Shown here: positions 17,150 to 26,592 of the stretch, piece by piece
Layout of the letters: each line of letters begins with the position of its first letter
How positions within the stretch are numbered: position 1 is the stretch's first letter
Origin: Desulfovibrio sp.
GTDB taxonomy: Bacteria; Desulfobacterota; Desulfovibrionia; Desulfovibrionales; Desulfovibrionaceae
Direction of reading: 5' to 3'
NCBI GenBank assembly: GCA_031260965.1
Contig: JAISKK010000065.1
Span: 1 to 46,436 of the forward strand
DNA length: 46,436 bases
Notes under the pieces: generated by a model
What the model saw: the letters and a program-made list of their open reading frames with translations, nothing else
Databases searched by the model: none
What the model was told of the DNA's origin: nothing
Position numbers and translations under genes: made by a program

Positions 17150-17488
17150 ATGAAAAAACTCGAAATCATCATCCGCACATCCAAGCTCAATTCGGTCAAA
17201 GCGGCCCTGGAAACGCTCGGAGTACACGGTATGACCATCATTGAGGTCAAAGGTTACGGCCGTCAGAGGGGACACAAGGAAGTCTATCGCGGCGCCACCC
17301 TGGAATCTCAGTTCGTGCCCAAGACGCAAATCAATATCCTGGTGCATGATGAAGGCTTAAAATCCGTGCTTGACGCCGCCATAGCGGCCGCTCAGACGGG
17401 CGAACTCGGTGACGGCAAAATAGCCATTCTGCCGGTTGAAGACGTTATCCGCATCCGCACGGGCGAACGCGGGGACACCGCTTTGTAA
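17150..17488 (+). CDS. glnK: Nitrogen regulatory P-II protein lacking the uridylylation tyrosine
   Basis: Small trimeric signal protein that binds ATP/ADP and 2-oxoglutarate and blocks AmtB when nitrogen is ample. The 112 residues have the full P-II fold: EVKGYGRQRGHKEVYRG leading into the T-loop, TGELGDGKI and VIRIRTGERG with the nucleotide-binding residues. The T-loop is altered. Residue 51, Tyr in uridylylated P-II proteins, is Leu here (ATLESQF), and the cyanobacterial phospho-Ser49 position is Ala. Modification by GlnD at that site is therefore impossible, so sensing probably relies on effectors alone. A good SD (AAGGA) precedes the ATG. Confidence 0.94.
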   Translation: MKKLEIIIRTSKLNSVKAALETLGVHGMTIIEVKGYGRQRGHKEVYRGATLESQFVPKTQINILVHDEGLKSVLDAAIAAAQTGELGDGKIAILPVEDVIRIRTGERGDTAL

Positions 17489-17595
17489 CAAATAGTGCGG
17501 TTAACGTTTCAAATTAGTCGCTTACGGCAGGCGAAGCTCGCCTGCGCCCATTTGGCGGCAAGGGTTTGGGGCAAATCCTTGCGGGAAATAAAAAA

Positions 17596-17643
17596 ACATG
17601 GAAAAGCCGCCCACGCTGAGACGCGCGGGCGGCTTTTCCATGT
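17596..17643. terminator. Strong bidirectional terminator between glnK and rpmB
   Basis: ACATGGAAAAGCCGCCC (17596-17612) is perfectly complementary to 17627-17643, a 17-bp stem, with a further CGC/GCG pairing inside the loop. On the minus strand the stem runs into a long T-tract (complement of 17590-17596), ideal for ending rpmB. On the plus strand it can also end glnK. Confidence 0.8.
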
Positions 17644-17768
17644 TCTGTCTGCTGCCCGGATTGTCGACTGCCAATGCCTGTGCCGACCGCCCGAGATAAA
17701 ATCAGTAAATTTCCGGGAGAGCCTGACCTTTTATTCTGACCCTTTATTCCGCGCTTTATCCAAACGCT

Positions 17769-17984
17769 TTATTCCGGCGCGCCCTTGTGCGCACCCGGCT
17801 TAACCACGGCTCCGGAACGGATGCAACGGGTGCAGAGCAATATTTTACGCACAGACCCGTCCGGGCTCTGGTGACGCACAGACTGAAGGTTGGGTTTAAA
17901 ACGACGTTTTGTCTTGATATTTGAATGACTGACAAGATTGCCCGTCTGGGGCGTTTTCCCGCAGTTTGCGCACTTTCTGGCCAT
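17769..17984 (-). CDS. rpmB: 50S ribosomal protein L28
   Basis: Structural protein of the large ribosomal subunit, 71 residues. It shows [19 protein letters not shown], the core L28 signature. Zinc-ligand pairs are present (Cys5/Cys8 and Cys51/Cys54), so this is the zinc-binding C+ version. An SD (GGAGGA) lies just upstream. It is transcribed alone, divergently from the yceD operon, and ends at the terminator at 17596-17643. Confidence 0.96.
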   Translation of the reverse strand: MARKCANCGKTPQTGNLVSHSNIKTKRRFKPNLQSVRHQSPDGSVRKILLCTRCIRSGAVVKPGAHKGAPE

Positions 17985-18106
17985 TATGTCCTCCGGCGTC
18001 TCAGTGACAATAAAAAATGAAGCGTCTTACTACCCGCGCCCGCAAAAAAAAGCAAGCTTTTTCTTCCCTCACGCATTTTCGGTACGAAATGGCGCAAAAA
18101 TACGCA

Positions 18107-18129
18107 CCTGAACATTGACAAGGTTCAGG
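18107..18129. promoter_or_regulatory. Palindromic operator candidate over the lipid-operon promoter
   Basis: CCTGAAC (18107-18113) and GTTCAGG (18123-18129) form a perfect 7-bp inverted repeat whose 9-base spacer contains a consensus -35 box TTGACA (18115-18120). TACTTA (18139-18144), 18 bases on, is the best -10 candidate and is weak. A dimer bound here would block RNA polymerase entering yceD-rpmF-plsX-fab. Confidence 0.5.
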
Positions 18130-18190
18130 CATAAGATGTACTTAATCCGGTCTCGGAAATCGTGCCTCAACACGTTGAGACAGGGCAGAC

Positions 18191-18898
18191 ATGGACAGCG
18201 ACTGGATAGGATTGCAAAGCCTGCCCACAGGCGGGGCGACATTCATTTTCGACAATCCGGCTGGATGGCGTACGCCTATTGAGGAATTCGCCATTTCCTG
18301 CACAGTAGTCGACCCCATCCGGGCAGAAATATTTGTTCTGCCCCAAGATGATGGCGTTCTTTTCCGGGGACGCCTCAAAGGACGGGTGACCTTGCCCTGC
18401 GATCGTTGCGCGGGTGAGGCCCTCGTGGACCTTGACTACGCCTTTGACGAGTTTGAGCCCTATCCTCCCGAAGCTTTGTCCCCGCATGCGGACAAAAAAG
18501 GGCGGGCGGCTAAAAAACACGGTCGGGACGTAAGCAACACGCCCTTGAAAGGCATAGCATCGGCCGGAAAGAGCGTGAACCCGATCGAAACCCTTGATGC
18601 GGAAACGGATCAGGCGGTCATCCGCTTTGCCTTGCGCGGGCAGGGCTTTGAAATCAATCCCGCCGCCTTGGCCTGGGAAGAGTTTTCCCTGTCCCTGCCG
18701 GCCAAACCGTTGTGTAAAAATGACTGCCGGGGCCTCTGTCCGGTCTGCGGCGCAAACTTGAATCTGGAACCATGTTCCTGCGCGGACGATGCCGGAGACC
18801 CACGCTTGCGCATCCTGCGCAGTATTAAACTGCAAAAAGAAAAAGCAGGCAACACCGAAAACCCTGTAAGGAAAAAAAATGGCCGTCCAACAAAATAA
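18191..18898 (+). CDS. yceD: YceD/DUF177 family protein
   Basis: Member of the YceD (DUF177) family, which in many bacteria sits directly before rpmF and affects 23S rRNA accumulation. The 235 residues are longer than usual (about 170-180) owing to a low-complexity Lys/Ala insert near 95-135. Two Cys pairs frame the protein: CDRCAGE near 70 and a second cluster (CKNDCRGLCPVCGANL) near 175-192, followed by a basic tail. First gene of the lipid operon, it overlaps rpmF by 20 bases. The molecular function is not established for this version. Confidence 0.82.
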   Translation: MDSDWIGLQSLPTGGATFIFDNPAGWRTPIEEFAISCTVVDPIRAEIFVLPQDDGVLFRGRLKGRVTLPCDRCAGEALVDLDYAFDEFEPYPPEALSPHADKKGRAAKKHGRDVSNTPLKGIASAGKSVNPIETLDAETDQAVIRFALRGQGFEINPAALAWEEFSLSLPAKPLCKNDCRGLCPVCGANLNLEPCSCADDAGDPRLRILRSIKLQKEKAGNTENPVRKKNGRPTK

Positions 18899-19055
18899 AA
18901 AATCAAAATCCAAAAAGGGCATGCGCCGCTCCCACCATCATGTTCCAGTTCCCGCCATTGTGCTCTGCAAATGCGGCAACCCGACCCGACCGCACGCACT
19001 CTGCCCCGTCTGCGGCGCTTATCGTGGTCGGGACTATGCCATTGCCGCGGAATAG
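18879..19055 (+). CDS. rpmF: 50S ribosomal protein L32
   Basis: Large-subunit ribosomal protein, 58 residues, starting at 18879 with TAAGGA six bases upstream. It begins MAVQQNKKSKSKKGMRRSHH, the typical basic L32 N-terminus, and carries a zinc ribbon formed by Cys30, Cys32, Cys42 and Cys45 (CKCG, CPVCG). The first pair is CXC rather than CXXC. It is tightly packed between yceD (20-base overlap) and plsX (3-base gap), which couples ribosome supply to phospholipid synthesis. Confidence 0.95.
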   Translation: MAVQQNKKSKSKKGMRRSHHHVPVPAIVLCKCGNPTRPHALCPVCGAYRGRDYAIAAE

Positions 19056-19058
19056 CAG

Positions 19059-20105
19059 ATGCCGCATGCGTCGCCTGTAATAGCCGTTGACGTGATGGGG
19101 GGCGACTTCGGTCCCCCGGTCGTCATCCCCGGCGCAATCGAGGCCGCCCGCAAAAACGGCTTCACCGTGTTGCTCACAGGCGACAAGGACACTGTAAAGG
19201 CGGAGCTTAAAAAGCACGATTGCGCGGGCGCATCCTTTGATATCGTCCATGCCTCGGAAGTCGCCCTCATGGGTGAGAAGCCCTCGGACATTCTGCGCCG
19301 CAAAAAAAATGCATCCATACAGGTAGCCTGCCGTCTGGTCAAGGAGGGCAAGGCCCACGGAGTGGTCAGTCCCGGGCATTCCGGCGCGAGCGTAGCCTGC
19401 GGCATGTTCACCATGGGCCGCATCCCCGGTATAGACCGCCCTGCCCTGGTTTCCGTTCTGCCCTCGGAAAAGCGGCCCACTGTAGTTCTGGACGTCGGCG
19501 CCAATGTTGACTGCAAGGCTTATCATCTGTTGCAGTTCGGGCTTATGGCCGATGCCTTCACCAAAACCGTTCTGGAACGCGCCAACCCGAGCATCGGCCT
19601 GCTCTCCATCGGAGAGGAGGAAGGCAAGGGCAACACCTTGGTCAAAGAGGCCTATGACCTCTTCAAACACGTCCGCAACGTCAATTTTGTCGGCAACGTG
19701 GAGGGACGTGACATCTTCACCGGAGATGTGGACATCATTGTCTGTGACGGCTTTGTCGGCAATGTGGCCTTAAAGCTCTCGGAAGGTCTTTCCACCTCCC
19801 TGTCGCGCATTCTAAAACGTGAACTTTTAAACAGCACCCTGGCGGCCAAAATCGGCTCCATCCTCTCCAAAGGCGCTTTTTCCCGATTTGCGCGCTTTGT
19901 TGATTATGCGGAATACGGCGGCGCCCCCCTGCTTGGTCTGCAGGGCATTGTAATTGTATGCCACGGGCGCTCCAATTCCAAAGCTGTGGTCAACGCGACC
20001 AAAATGGCTGCCGCCTTTGTGGAAAAGAAAACCAATGAACGCTTGAGCGCCAACATCGCCGCCAATGAAGAATTAAGCCGCTTCTGCAAGGCCATAAAAG
20101 CTTGA
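19059..20105 (+). CDS. plsX: Phosphate acyltransferase
   Basis: Converts acyl-ACP to acyl-phosphate, the donor for PlsY in phosphatidic acid synthesis, at the inner face of the membrane. The 348-residue length is normal. It shows AVDVMGGDFGPPVVIPGA at the start, the central VVSPGHSGASVACGMFTMGR, VLDVGANVDCK, and VCDGFVGNVALKLSEG near the end, all PlsX hallmarks. It follows rpmF by 3 bases and leads into fabH 43 bases on, the classic rpmF-plsX-fabH order. Confidence 0.96.
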   Translation: MPHASPVIAVDVMGGDFGPPVVIPGAIEAARKNGFTVLLTGDKDTVKAELKKHDCAGASFDIVHASEVALMGEKPSDILRRKKNASIQVACRLVKEGKAHGVVSPGHSGASVACGMFTMGRIPGIDRPALVSVLPSEKRPTVVLDVGANVDCKAYHLLQFGLMADAFTKTVLERANPSIGLLSIGEEEGKGNTLVKEAYDLFKHVRNVNFVGNVEGRDIFTGDVDIIVCDGFVGNVALKLSEGLSTSLSRILKRELLNSTLAAKIGSILSKGAFSRFARFVDYAEYGGAPLLGLQGIVIVCHGRSNSKAVVNATKMAAAFVEKKTNERLSANIAANEELSRFCKAIKA

Positions 20106-20148
20106 TGCCTGCCGACGTCCTGCGCAAAATCACCCAAGGAAGAGCACC

Positions 20149-21162
20149 ATGCCCTCGCATTCCTTAATAGGCGGATACGGCTTTGCCCTTCCCCCCAAAA
20201 CAATCCCCAACTCCTATTTCACGGAAATAGCCGGGACCGCTGATGAATGGATAGTCTTGCGCACCGGCATATCCGAGCGCCACGTCCTTGAAGATGGACA
20301 GACCGGGAGCGACCTGGCTGCGCAAGCGTCCCGGATGGCTTTGCACACCTGCGGGCGCGAAGCCTCCGACATCACCCACATCCTTTATGCGACCTGCACA
20401 GCGGATTCCTCCTGTCCATCCAGCGCCTGCGTGCTCGCCGCCAAACTTGACATAAAAAACATCATGGCCGTGGATGTGAACGCGGCCTGCTCCGGATTTA
20501 TAAACTGTCTGGAACTCGCGGACGCCATAACCGCGAGATCTCCCTCGGCCCGCGTGTTGCTGGTGGCGGCGGAAAGCCTCTTTCAGCGCTGCAACCTTGA
20601 AGACCGCTCCACCTCGGTGCTTTTCGGCGACGGCGCGGGCGTGGTTCTGGTTGAAAGAGCAAAGGCGGGGGAGCAGCCATCCTCCTCCCTGCAGCCCAAA
20701 GCCACTCTTGTTGATGTGCAGATCGGCTCGGACGGGAGCCTGGGGAATCTTCTGCTCATGAACGGCGGTTTTGCCTCCGTGCCTTACAAACTCGGCGCAA
20801 CTGTCGGTCCGGAATATTTCATCCGCATGAACGGCGGACTGGTCTTCAAGCACGCCGTCCGGCACATGTGCGCCAGTTGTCTGGAACTTCTGAACCGCAA
20901 TGGGCTTGGGGTCGAAGATGTTGATCTTTTTGTACCGCACCAAGCCAATCTGCGCATCATAGAATCCGTCGGCGCAAAGCTCGGCATTGCGGGGGAAAAA
21001 GTTTTTCTGAATGTGCAGAAATACGGCAACACCTCGGCGGCCTCCGTGCCCATCGCCCTTGGCGAAGCCTTGCTTGAGGGACGCGTCCGCGAAGGCATGC
21101 TGGTGCTTATAACAACTTTCGGCGCCGGTCTGACCTGGGGATCGGCCCTGCTGAAATTTTAA
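20149..21162 (+). CDS. fabH: 3-oxoacyl-ACP synthase III (KAS III)
   Basis: Starts fatty acid chains by condensing acetyl-CoA (or another acyl-CoA) with malonyl-ACP. The 337 residues include the catalytic triad in standard context: Cys114 in NAACSGF, His in FVPHQANLRI and Asn in KYGNTSAASVP. TEIAGTADEWIVLRTGISER near the N-terminus is a KAS III motif. The start has AGGAAGAGCACC upstream. Primer preference (straight or branched) cannot be judged by eye. Confidence 0.96.
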   Translation: MPSHSLIGGYGFALPPKTIPNSYFTEIAGTADEWIVLRTGISERHVLEDGQTGSDLAAQASRMALHTCGREASDITHILYATCTADSSCPSSACVLAAKLDIKNIMAVDVNAACSGFINCLELADAITARSPSARVLLVAAESLFQRCNLEDRSTSVLFGDGAGVVLVERAKAGEQPSSSLQPKATLVDVQIGSDGSLGNLLLMNGGFASVPYKLGATVGPEYFIRMNGGLVFKHAVRHMCASCLELLNRNGLGVEDVDLFVPHQANLRIIESVGAKLGIAGEKVFLNVQKYGNTSAASVPIALGEALLEGRVREGMLVLITTFGAGLTWGSALLKF

Positions 21163-21240
21163 GATGATGCAATTTACGACAATTGAGCATCATCAAGATT
21201 TATAATATAAGAGCGAAGCAACATTTACGCGGGAAGATCC

Positions 21241-21984
21241 ATGAGCGAAAAAACCCTTACTGCCCTTGTCACCGGCGCTTCGCGCGGCATCGGCAAATGT
21301 ATCGCGGAAAGCTTGGCCAAGGCCGGCTATCAGGTCTATCTGACCTATGCGAGCAAAGCGGCCGAGGCCGAAACAGCAGCCGAAGACATCAGGGCTGCCG
21401 GCGGCAAAGCCAGAGCCTTTCATCTGGACGTCAGTGACGCGCATTCCGTCAAAGACTTCTTTGCGACAGAAATCAAGGATAAGACGGATTTGCATATCCT
21501 GGTCAACAATGCCGGCATAACTGCGGACTCCTTGCTGATCAGCATGAAGGACGAAGACTTTGACAAAGTGCTGGATGTTGATTTAAAAGGCGCATTCATA
21601 TGTACACGCGAAGCCGCCAGGATTTTGATCCGGCGCCGCTCCGGTCGTATTGTGAACATAGCCTCGGTAGTGGGACAGACGGGAAATGCCGGGCAGGCAA
21701 ATTACTCCGCCGCCAAAGCCGGTCTCATAGGACTGACCAAAGCAACAGCAAAAGAACTCGCCGGACGCAACGTCACAGTGAACGCCGTGGCCCCGGGATT
21801 TATAGAAACCGATATGACCAGGGCACTGCCGGAAAGCGCGAAGGCGCAGTATCTGATGAACATCCCCTTAAAGCGCTTCGGCGCCCCTGAAGATGTAGCC
21901 GAAGCGGTTCTTTTTCTCGCCTCCGACAAGGCGGGATATATTACTGGACAAGTATTGGCCGTCAACGGCGGCATGTACTGCTGA
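21241..21984 (+). CDS. fabG: 3-oxoacyl-ACP reductase
   Basis: NADPH-dependent reductase of the elongation cycle, short-chain dehydrogenase family, 247 residues. The cofactor loop is TGASRGIGK, followed by [10 protein letters not shown] and the catalytic Ser plus YxxxK in [26 protein letters not shown] and [16 protein letters not shown] complete the FabG pattern. The 78-base gap after fabH contains a perfect TATAAT (21201-21206) with no matching -35, so an extra internal promoter is only a possibility. Confidence 0.96.
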   Translation: MSEKTLTALVTGASRGIGKCIAESLAKAGYQVYLTYASKAAEAETAAEDIRAAGGKARAFHLDVSDAHSVKDFFATEIKDKTDLHILVNNAGITADSLLISMKDEDFDKVLDVDLKGAFICTREAARILIRRRSGRIVNIASVVGQTGNAGQANYSAAKAGLIGLTKATAKELAGRNVTVNAVAPGFIETDMTRALPESAKAQYLMNIPLKRFGAPEDVAEAVLFLASDKAGYITGQVLAVNGGMYC

Positions 21985-22045
21985 GACGGCCGAATTGGCT
22001 GGAACGGCAAAATCGTTTGGCAATCCGAAACAACCTGGAGGAGAC

Positions 22046-22279
22046 ATGTCTGTTGAAGCTAAAGTGCAGAAAATCATTATGGATCAGCTTGGCGTTTCCG
22101 CTGACGAAGTAAAGCCAGAGGCTTCTTTTGTGGAAGACCTGGGGGCGGATTCGCTTGATCTCACCGAACTGATTATGGCTATGGAAGAGGAATTCTCTCT
22201 GGAAATCGACGATGAGGAAGCACAGAAGCTGCTCAAGGTAAAAGACGCCGTTTCCTACGTCGAAAAGCATACGGAATAA
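22046..22279 (+). CDS. acpP: Acyl carrier protein
   Basis: Carries growing acyl chains on a phosphopantetheine arm. The open frame begins at 21995, but the start is the ATG at 22046 directly after GGAGGAG, giving 77 residues. The protein is strongly acidic. The attachment Ser is Ser36 in [12 protein letters not shown], followed by [11 protein letters not shown], as in canonical ACP. It lies between fabG and fabF, the standard order. Confidence 0.97.
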   Translation: MSVEAKVQKIIMDQLGVSADEVKPEASFVEDLGADSLDLTELIMAMEEEFSLEIDDEEAQKLLKVKDAVSYVEKHTE

Positions 22280-22356
22280 TTCCTTGGGAAAGGGGAACGG
22301 GCTCGTGGGTTGCGGCTCCGTTTCGGTTGGTCGCGCCTCCCGCTTATTCCCTGCTG

Positions 22357-22381
22357 TGCCCGGGAGCGAATGCTTCGGGCA
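22357..22381 (+). other. Hairpin in the acpP-fabF gap
   Basis: TGCCCG (22357-22362) and CGGGCA (22376-22381) form a stem, with an inner AGC/GCT pairing around a GAAT loop. It lies 30 bases before the fabF start. No T-tract follows; it may attenuate transcription or set the high acpP to fabF mRNA ratio, which is inference. Confidence 0.35.
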
Positions 22382-22411
22382 GTCATTAACCTTTTTGAAG
22401 GACTTCCGGAT

Positions 22412-23662
22412 ATGACCAAAAAACGCGTGGTGATAACCGGCCTGTCGGCTCTTTCCCCAATTGGCGGGAACCTTGCCGAAACTTGGGACAATCTCCTTGC
22501 CGGCAAGTCCGGTATCGCGCCAATCAGCGCTTTCGACGCCTCAGCCTTCGCCGCGCGCATTGCCGGGGAAGTCAAGGATTTCAATCCCGAGGCCTACGAC
22601 ATTCCGATGAAACAGGCCAGACGCATGGACCGCTTTGTGCAGTTCGCAGTAGCAACATCAATGATGCTGCTTAAGGACGCGGATTTCATAATTGATGATA
22701 AAAACGCGGAAGACGTTTCCGTCCTGCTCGGCGTTGGTCTCGGCGGCCTGAAGACCATTGAGGACTTCCACACCCGGCTGGTGGAAGCGGGACCGAACAA
22801 AATCTCGCCCTTTATGATCCCCATGCTGATATCCAATATGGGACCGGGACAGGTGTCAATTTTCACCGGCGCTCGGGGTCAGAATGCGGTCATCACCAGC
22901 GCCTGCGCCTCGGCCATGCACGCCATCGGCTATGCCTATTCGGAAATTCTTCTTGGAAGAACCGAATTCGCCATTACCGGCGGCGTGGAAGCCGTTGTAA
23001 CCCCTATGGGCATCTCCGGATTTACCGCTTTAAAAGCCCTCAGCACGGCCAATGACACGCCGGAAAAAGCCTCCCGCCCCTTTGATCTGAACCGTAACGG
23101 TTTTGTTATGGGAGAAGGAGCGGGTATACTTTTCATCGAAAGCCTGGAATCCGCGCAAAAACGCGGGGCAAAAATTTATGCGGAAATAGTCGGCTTCGGC
23201 GCAACCGGCGATGCCTATCACATGACTGCGCCCAGGGACGACGGCGAGGGCATGGCCGGGGCTATGCGTAAAGCTGTCCAGGATGCGGGTCTCACGCCGG
23301 ACGCTGTGGACCACATCAACGCCCATGGAACATCCACCTCGCTAAACGACGCTGCCGAAACAAAGGCCATAAAAAAAGTTTTCGGCAAACGTGCCTACGA
23401 CATCCCCATCTGCGCCAATAAAAGTCAGGTTGGACACCTGCTTGGGGCCGCCGGCGGGATTGAAAGCGTGTTTGCCATACTTTCCCTGTACAAGGGCATC
23501 ATTCCCGGCACGATAAATTATGAAACTCCAGACCCGGAGTGTGATTTGAATTACATGGGAAGCGGGCCGCAAAAAATCCAGGCCGAATACGCGCTCTGCA
23601 ATTCTTTCGGCTTCGGCGGCACCAACGCCTGTATCCTTTATAAACATTACCAAGGGTCATAA
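22412..23662 (+). CDS. fabF: 3-oxoacyl-ACP synthase II (KAS II)
   Basis: Elongating condensing enzyme of fatty acid synthesis. The frame extends upstream to 22310, but [18 protein letters not shown] at 22412, with AAGGA nine bases before it, is the true start (416 residues). The active site is complete: Cys165 in TSACASAMH, His in [13 protein letters not shown] and the second His in [26 protein letters not shown] closes the protein. It ends 2 bases before glyA. Confidence 0.97.
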   Translation: MTKKRVVITGLSALSPIGGNLAETWDNLLAGKSGIAPISAFDASAFAARIAGEVKDFNPEAYDIPMKQARRMDRFVQFAVATSMMLLKDADFIIDDKNAEDVSVLLGVGLGGLKTIEDFHTRLVEAGPNKISPFMIPMLISNMGPGQVSIFTGARGQNAVITSACASAMHAIGYAYSEILLGRTEFAITGGVEAVVTPMGISGFTALKALSTANDTPEKASRPFDLNRNGFVMGEGAGILFIESLESAQKRGAKIYAEIVGFGATGDAYHMTAPRDDGEGMAGAMRKAVQDAGLTPDAVDHINAHGTSTSLNDAAETKAIKKVFGKRAYDIPICANKSQVGHLLGAAGGIESVFAILSLYKGIIPGTINYETPDPECDLNYMGSGPQKIQAEYALCNSFGFGGTNACILYKHYQGS

Positions 23663-23664
23663 TA

Positions 23665-24903
23665 ATGGATGAGCTTTTTCTCAGCGATCCGGCCGTTGCC
23701 AGGGCGATTTATCTGGAAACCCAGCGCCAGTTGAACAGGCTGGAGCTCATAGCCTCGGAAAACTTTGTTTCGCAGGCGGTGCGCGAAGCTCAGGGCAGCG
23801 TTCTCACCCATAAATATGCCGAAGGGTATCCGGGCAAACGCTATTATGGCGGTTGCGAATATGTGGATATAGTGGAAAATCTGGCCCTTGAAAGGGCGAA
23901 AAAACTCTTTCACGCCGAATATGTGAATGTGCAGCCCCACTCCGGCAGTCAGGCCAATATGGCCGCCTATCTGGGCACGGTGGAGATTGGCGCGACCATT
24001 CTCGGCATGGATCTGACCCACGGTGGACATCTGACCCACGGCAGTTCTGTGAATTTTTCCGGTCTCTTGTACAAATTCCATTCTTATGGCGTAAACCGGG
24101 AAACAGGCTACATCGACTATAACGAAGTCTTTGCCCTGGCCCGCAAACACAGACCGGCCCTGATCGTGGCCGGGGCCAGCGCTTATCCCCGCAGCCTTGA
24201 TTTCCAGCGCTTTCGCTCCATAGCTGACGAGGTGGGCGCCAAACTTATGGTGGATATGGCCCATGTCGCCGGGCTGGTGGCCGTTGGCTTGCATCCGACC
24301 CCCATCGGTCAGGCCCATGTGGTGACGACCACCACGCACAAGACCTTACGCGGCCCGCGCGGCGGAATGATCCTGGCTGAGAAGGAGCTTGGGCAAACGC
24401 TTAACAGCAAAATATTCCCCGGCATCCAGGGCGGTCCGCTCATGCATGTGATCGCGGCCAAGGCCGTGGCCCTGGGTGAAGCCTTAAAACCCGAATTTCG
24501 CCGCTATCAGAAAAAAATACTTGAAAATGCATCTGCACTGGCGGCGGAACTCTCCGCCGCCGGCTTTAATCTGGTCTCCGGCGGCACGGACAACCACATG
24601 ATGCTCATTGACCTGAGCAACAAAGACATTACCGGCAAGGACGCGGAAATTGCTCTGGACAAGGCGGGCATTACCGTAAACAAGAATACCGTGCCCTTTG
24701 AAACGCGTTCTCCCTTTGTGACTTCCGGCATCCGCATCGGCACTCCGGCCCTGACCACACGCGGCATGGACGCGCGCGACATGCGCAAAATCGCGGCCTG
24801 GATTAGGGAAATTCTGGATTCCGCCGACAATGAGAGCCGTCTTGCCGCCATCGGCCGCAAAGTGGAAAACTTCGCCTCCTCTTTCCCCCTCTTTGTCTGG
24901 TAA
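23665..24903 (+). CDS. glyA: Serine hydroxymethyltransferase
   Basis: PLP enzyme that turns serine and tetrahydrofolate into glycine and 5,10-methylene-THF. The 412 residues are normal length. Visible landmarks are [35 protein letters not shown]-like sequence ([15 protein letters not shown]), [26 protein letters not shown] and the PLP lysine in [14 protein letters not shown]. It is packed 2 bases after fabF and just before the dCMP deaminase, which links C1 metabolism with thymidylate supply. Confidence 0.97.
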   Translation: MDELFLSDPAVARAIYLETQRQLNRLELIASENFVSQAVREAQGSVLTHKYAEGYPGKRYYGGCEYVDIVENLALERAKKLFHAEYVNVQPHSGSQANMAAYLGTVEIGATILGMDLTHGGHLTHGSSVNFSGLLYKFHSYGVNRETGYIDYNEVFALARKHRPALIVAGASAYPRSLDFQRFRSIADEVGAKLMVDMAHVAGLVAVGLHPTPIGQAHVVTTTTHKTLRGPRGGMILAEKELGQTLNSKIFPGIQGGPLMHVIAAKAVALGEALKPEFRRYQKKILENASALAAELSAAGFNLVSGGTDNHMMLIDLSNKDITGKDAEIALDKAGITVNKNTVPFETRSPFVTSGIRIGTPALTTRGMDARDMRKIAAWIREILDSADNESRLAAIGRKVENFASSFPLFVW

Positions 24904-24919
24904 TGTTTCGGCAACGCCC

Positions 24920-25411
24920 ATGACGCGCCTGCCCTGGCCGCTTTATTTCATGAACATAACCCGGCTGGTGGCCGAGCGCTCCACCTGTCTGCGCCGCAAG
25001 GTCGGAGCGATAGCGGTCAAGGATAAACGCATTCTGGCCACCGGCTACAACGGCGCGCCGCGCAATATGCGCGACTGTCTGGAAATCGGTTGCCTGCGTA
25101 TACAGGCGCGTGTGCCCTCCGGAGAAAGACATGAACTCTGCCGGGGCATCCACGCCGAACAGAACGTCATCATCCAGGCTGCCGTTCATGGAGTGTCCCT
25201 TGAGAGAGCTGTGATTTACTGTACGCATCAACCCTGTGTCATATGCGCAAAAATGCTCATCAACTGTGGTGTGGAAGCCGTATATTTTGAAAACGCCTAT
25301 CCGGATCCCATGCCCCTGGAACTTTTTGCCGAAGCAGGCATTACCCTGGCCCGCCTTGAGGATTTACCGGAGTTTTCGTGTCCCGATCCGAACAAAACTT
25401 CTCTGAGTTGA
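24920..25411 (+). CDS. dCMP deaminase family protein (ComEB-like)
   Basis: Zinc hydrolase predicted to deaminate dCMP to dUMP for dTMP synthesis. The open frame reaches back to 24830 inside gly[21 protein letters not shown] at 24920 is the likely start (163 residues), although its SD is poor. The zinc site is complete: His and Glu in GIHAEQNVI and the two Cys in [34 protein letters not shown] is the family core. It overlaps ribD by 34 bases, so translation of the two is coupled. A related cytidine-type deaminase role cannot be fully excluded. Confidence 0.88.
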   Translation: MTRLPWPLYFMNITRLVAERSTCLRRKVGAIAVKDKRILATGYNGAPRNMRDCLEIGCLRIQARVPSGERHELCRGIHAEQNVIIQAAVHGVSLERAVIYCTHQPCVICAKMLINCGVEAVYFENAYPDPMPLELFAEAGITLARLEDLPEFSCPDPNKTSLS

Positions 25412-26592
25412 TGCTTGCGGCAGTATCCCTGGCCGCAAAACACAAATTCCTCACCCGCCCAAACCCATGCGTGGGCGCCCTGCTGGTCAGAGACGGTCTG
25501 ATCCTGGCCCGGGGCGCGCATAAAGGCGCGGGTCTGCCGCACGCGGAAATTGAAGCCCTGGAAGACGCCCGGCAAAAAGGGGTTGACCCTGCCTCCTGCA
25601 CCCTCGTCGTCACCCTGGAACCCTGCCGCCACCAAGGGAGAACACCGCCCTGCACAAATGCCCTGCTCGCCTCCGGCATAAAGAAAGTGGTGATCGGGGC
25701 ACTGGACCCCAATCCCGAAGCCTCGGGCGGGGCGCAGATCTTGCGTGAGCACGGCCTGTCCGTTGAGACAGGCGTTGCGGAAGACAAATGCCTGGACCTT
25801 ATTGACGATTTCATCACCTGGCAGACGACGGATCTGCCATATACCCTGCTCAAACTGGCCAGCACCCTGGACGGACGCATAGCCACGCGTACCGGGCATT
25901 CAAAATGGATAAGCTCCGTTGAGTCCCGCGCATATACGCACAAACTGCGACAGAGGGTGCAGGCCGTGCTGGTGGGCGGCAACACCTTTTATCAGGATAA
26001 TCCGCGTCTTGACGCCCGTGCAAACTTGCAGGAGGAGACAGAGGCAGAAGGCGATCAAGGGTCTTTTGAACAGCCCCTGGCCGTGGTTGTGACCTCGCGT
26101 CTGCCCGATGCCGAGCAATCCCTGCATCTTCTGCAGGACAGCACGGCCCGCGCAGTTTTCTGGACGACTGCGGCGGCGGCGGCCAGCCCCAAGGCGGAGT
26201 CCCTGCGCCGCAAAGGTGTGAGCATCCTCGGTCTGCCCTCCAGAATCCTGGACCCCGAACACGGCCCCGGCATGCGCGCTGCCCTGGATTTAAGAGCGGG
26301 GCTGGTCTGGCTGCGGAAGAATCTCGGCTGCCACTATATTCTCTGCGAAGGCGGCGGCCGTCTTGGCCTTTCTCTCCTCGACAAAGGACTGATCCGGGAA
26401 TTTATTCTGCACCTGGCGCCAAAAATCTTGGGAGACAACGAAGCCGTTCCTCTTTTTAACGGACTTGCGCCCCTGAACATTGATCAGTCCCTTAAATTAC
26501 GCATTACGCAAAGCGCTCCTTTGGGGCCGGACATGATGCTGGTCATGCGCCCCGAACGTATTGGGGAACAAAACAGCACGAGTTGCCGCTGA
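25378..26592 (+). CDS. ribD: Bifunctional riboflavin deaminase/reductase
   Basis: Carries out the second and third steps of riboflavin synthesis: deamination of the pyrimidine intermediate, then NADPH-dependent reduction of its ribosyl group. The start is GTG (25378) with GGAG five bases upstream. An ATG at 25411, overlapping the preceding stop, is an alternative, but the longer form keeps the usual N-terminal helix. The deaminase half (about 1-145) has [18 protein letters not shown] and [12 protein letters not shown] (zinc). The reductase half (about 150-400) has [22 protein letters not shown] and [12 protein letters not shown]. The total of 404 residues is slightly long, partly from an acidic insert near 215-225. 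Confidence 0.95.
   Translation: MSRSEQNFSELMLAAVSLAAKHKFLTRPNPCVGALLVRDGLILARGAHKGAGLPHAEIEALEDARQKGVDPASCTLVVTLEPCRHQGRTPPCTNALLASGIKKVVIGALDPNPEASGGAQILREHGLSVETGVAEDKCLDLIDDFITWQTTDLPYTLLKLASTLDGRIATRTGHSKWISSVESRAYTHKLRQRVQAVLVGGNTFYQDNPRLDARANLQEETEAEGDQGSFEQPLAVVVTSRLPDAEQSLHLLQDSTARAVFWTTAAAAASPKAESLRRKGVSILGLPSRILDPEHGPGMRAALDLRAGLVWLRKNLGCHYILCEGGGRLGLSLLDKGLIREFILHLAPKILGDNEAVPLFNGLAPLNIDQSLKLRITQSAPLGPDMMLVMRPERIGEQNSTSCR

Noticed and set aside
17495-17803. 102-codon plus-strand frame after glnK
   Set aside because: It runs through the strong terminator stem and into the antisense of rpmB; no SD and no protein-like features.
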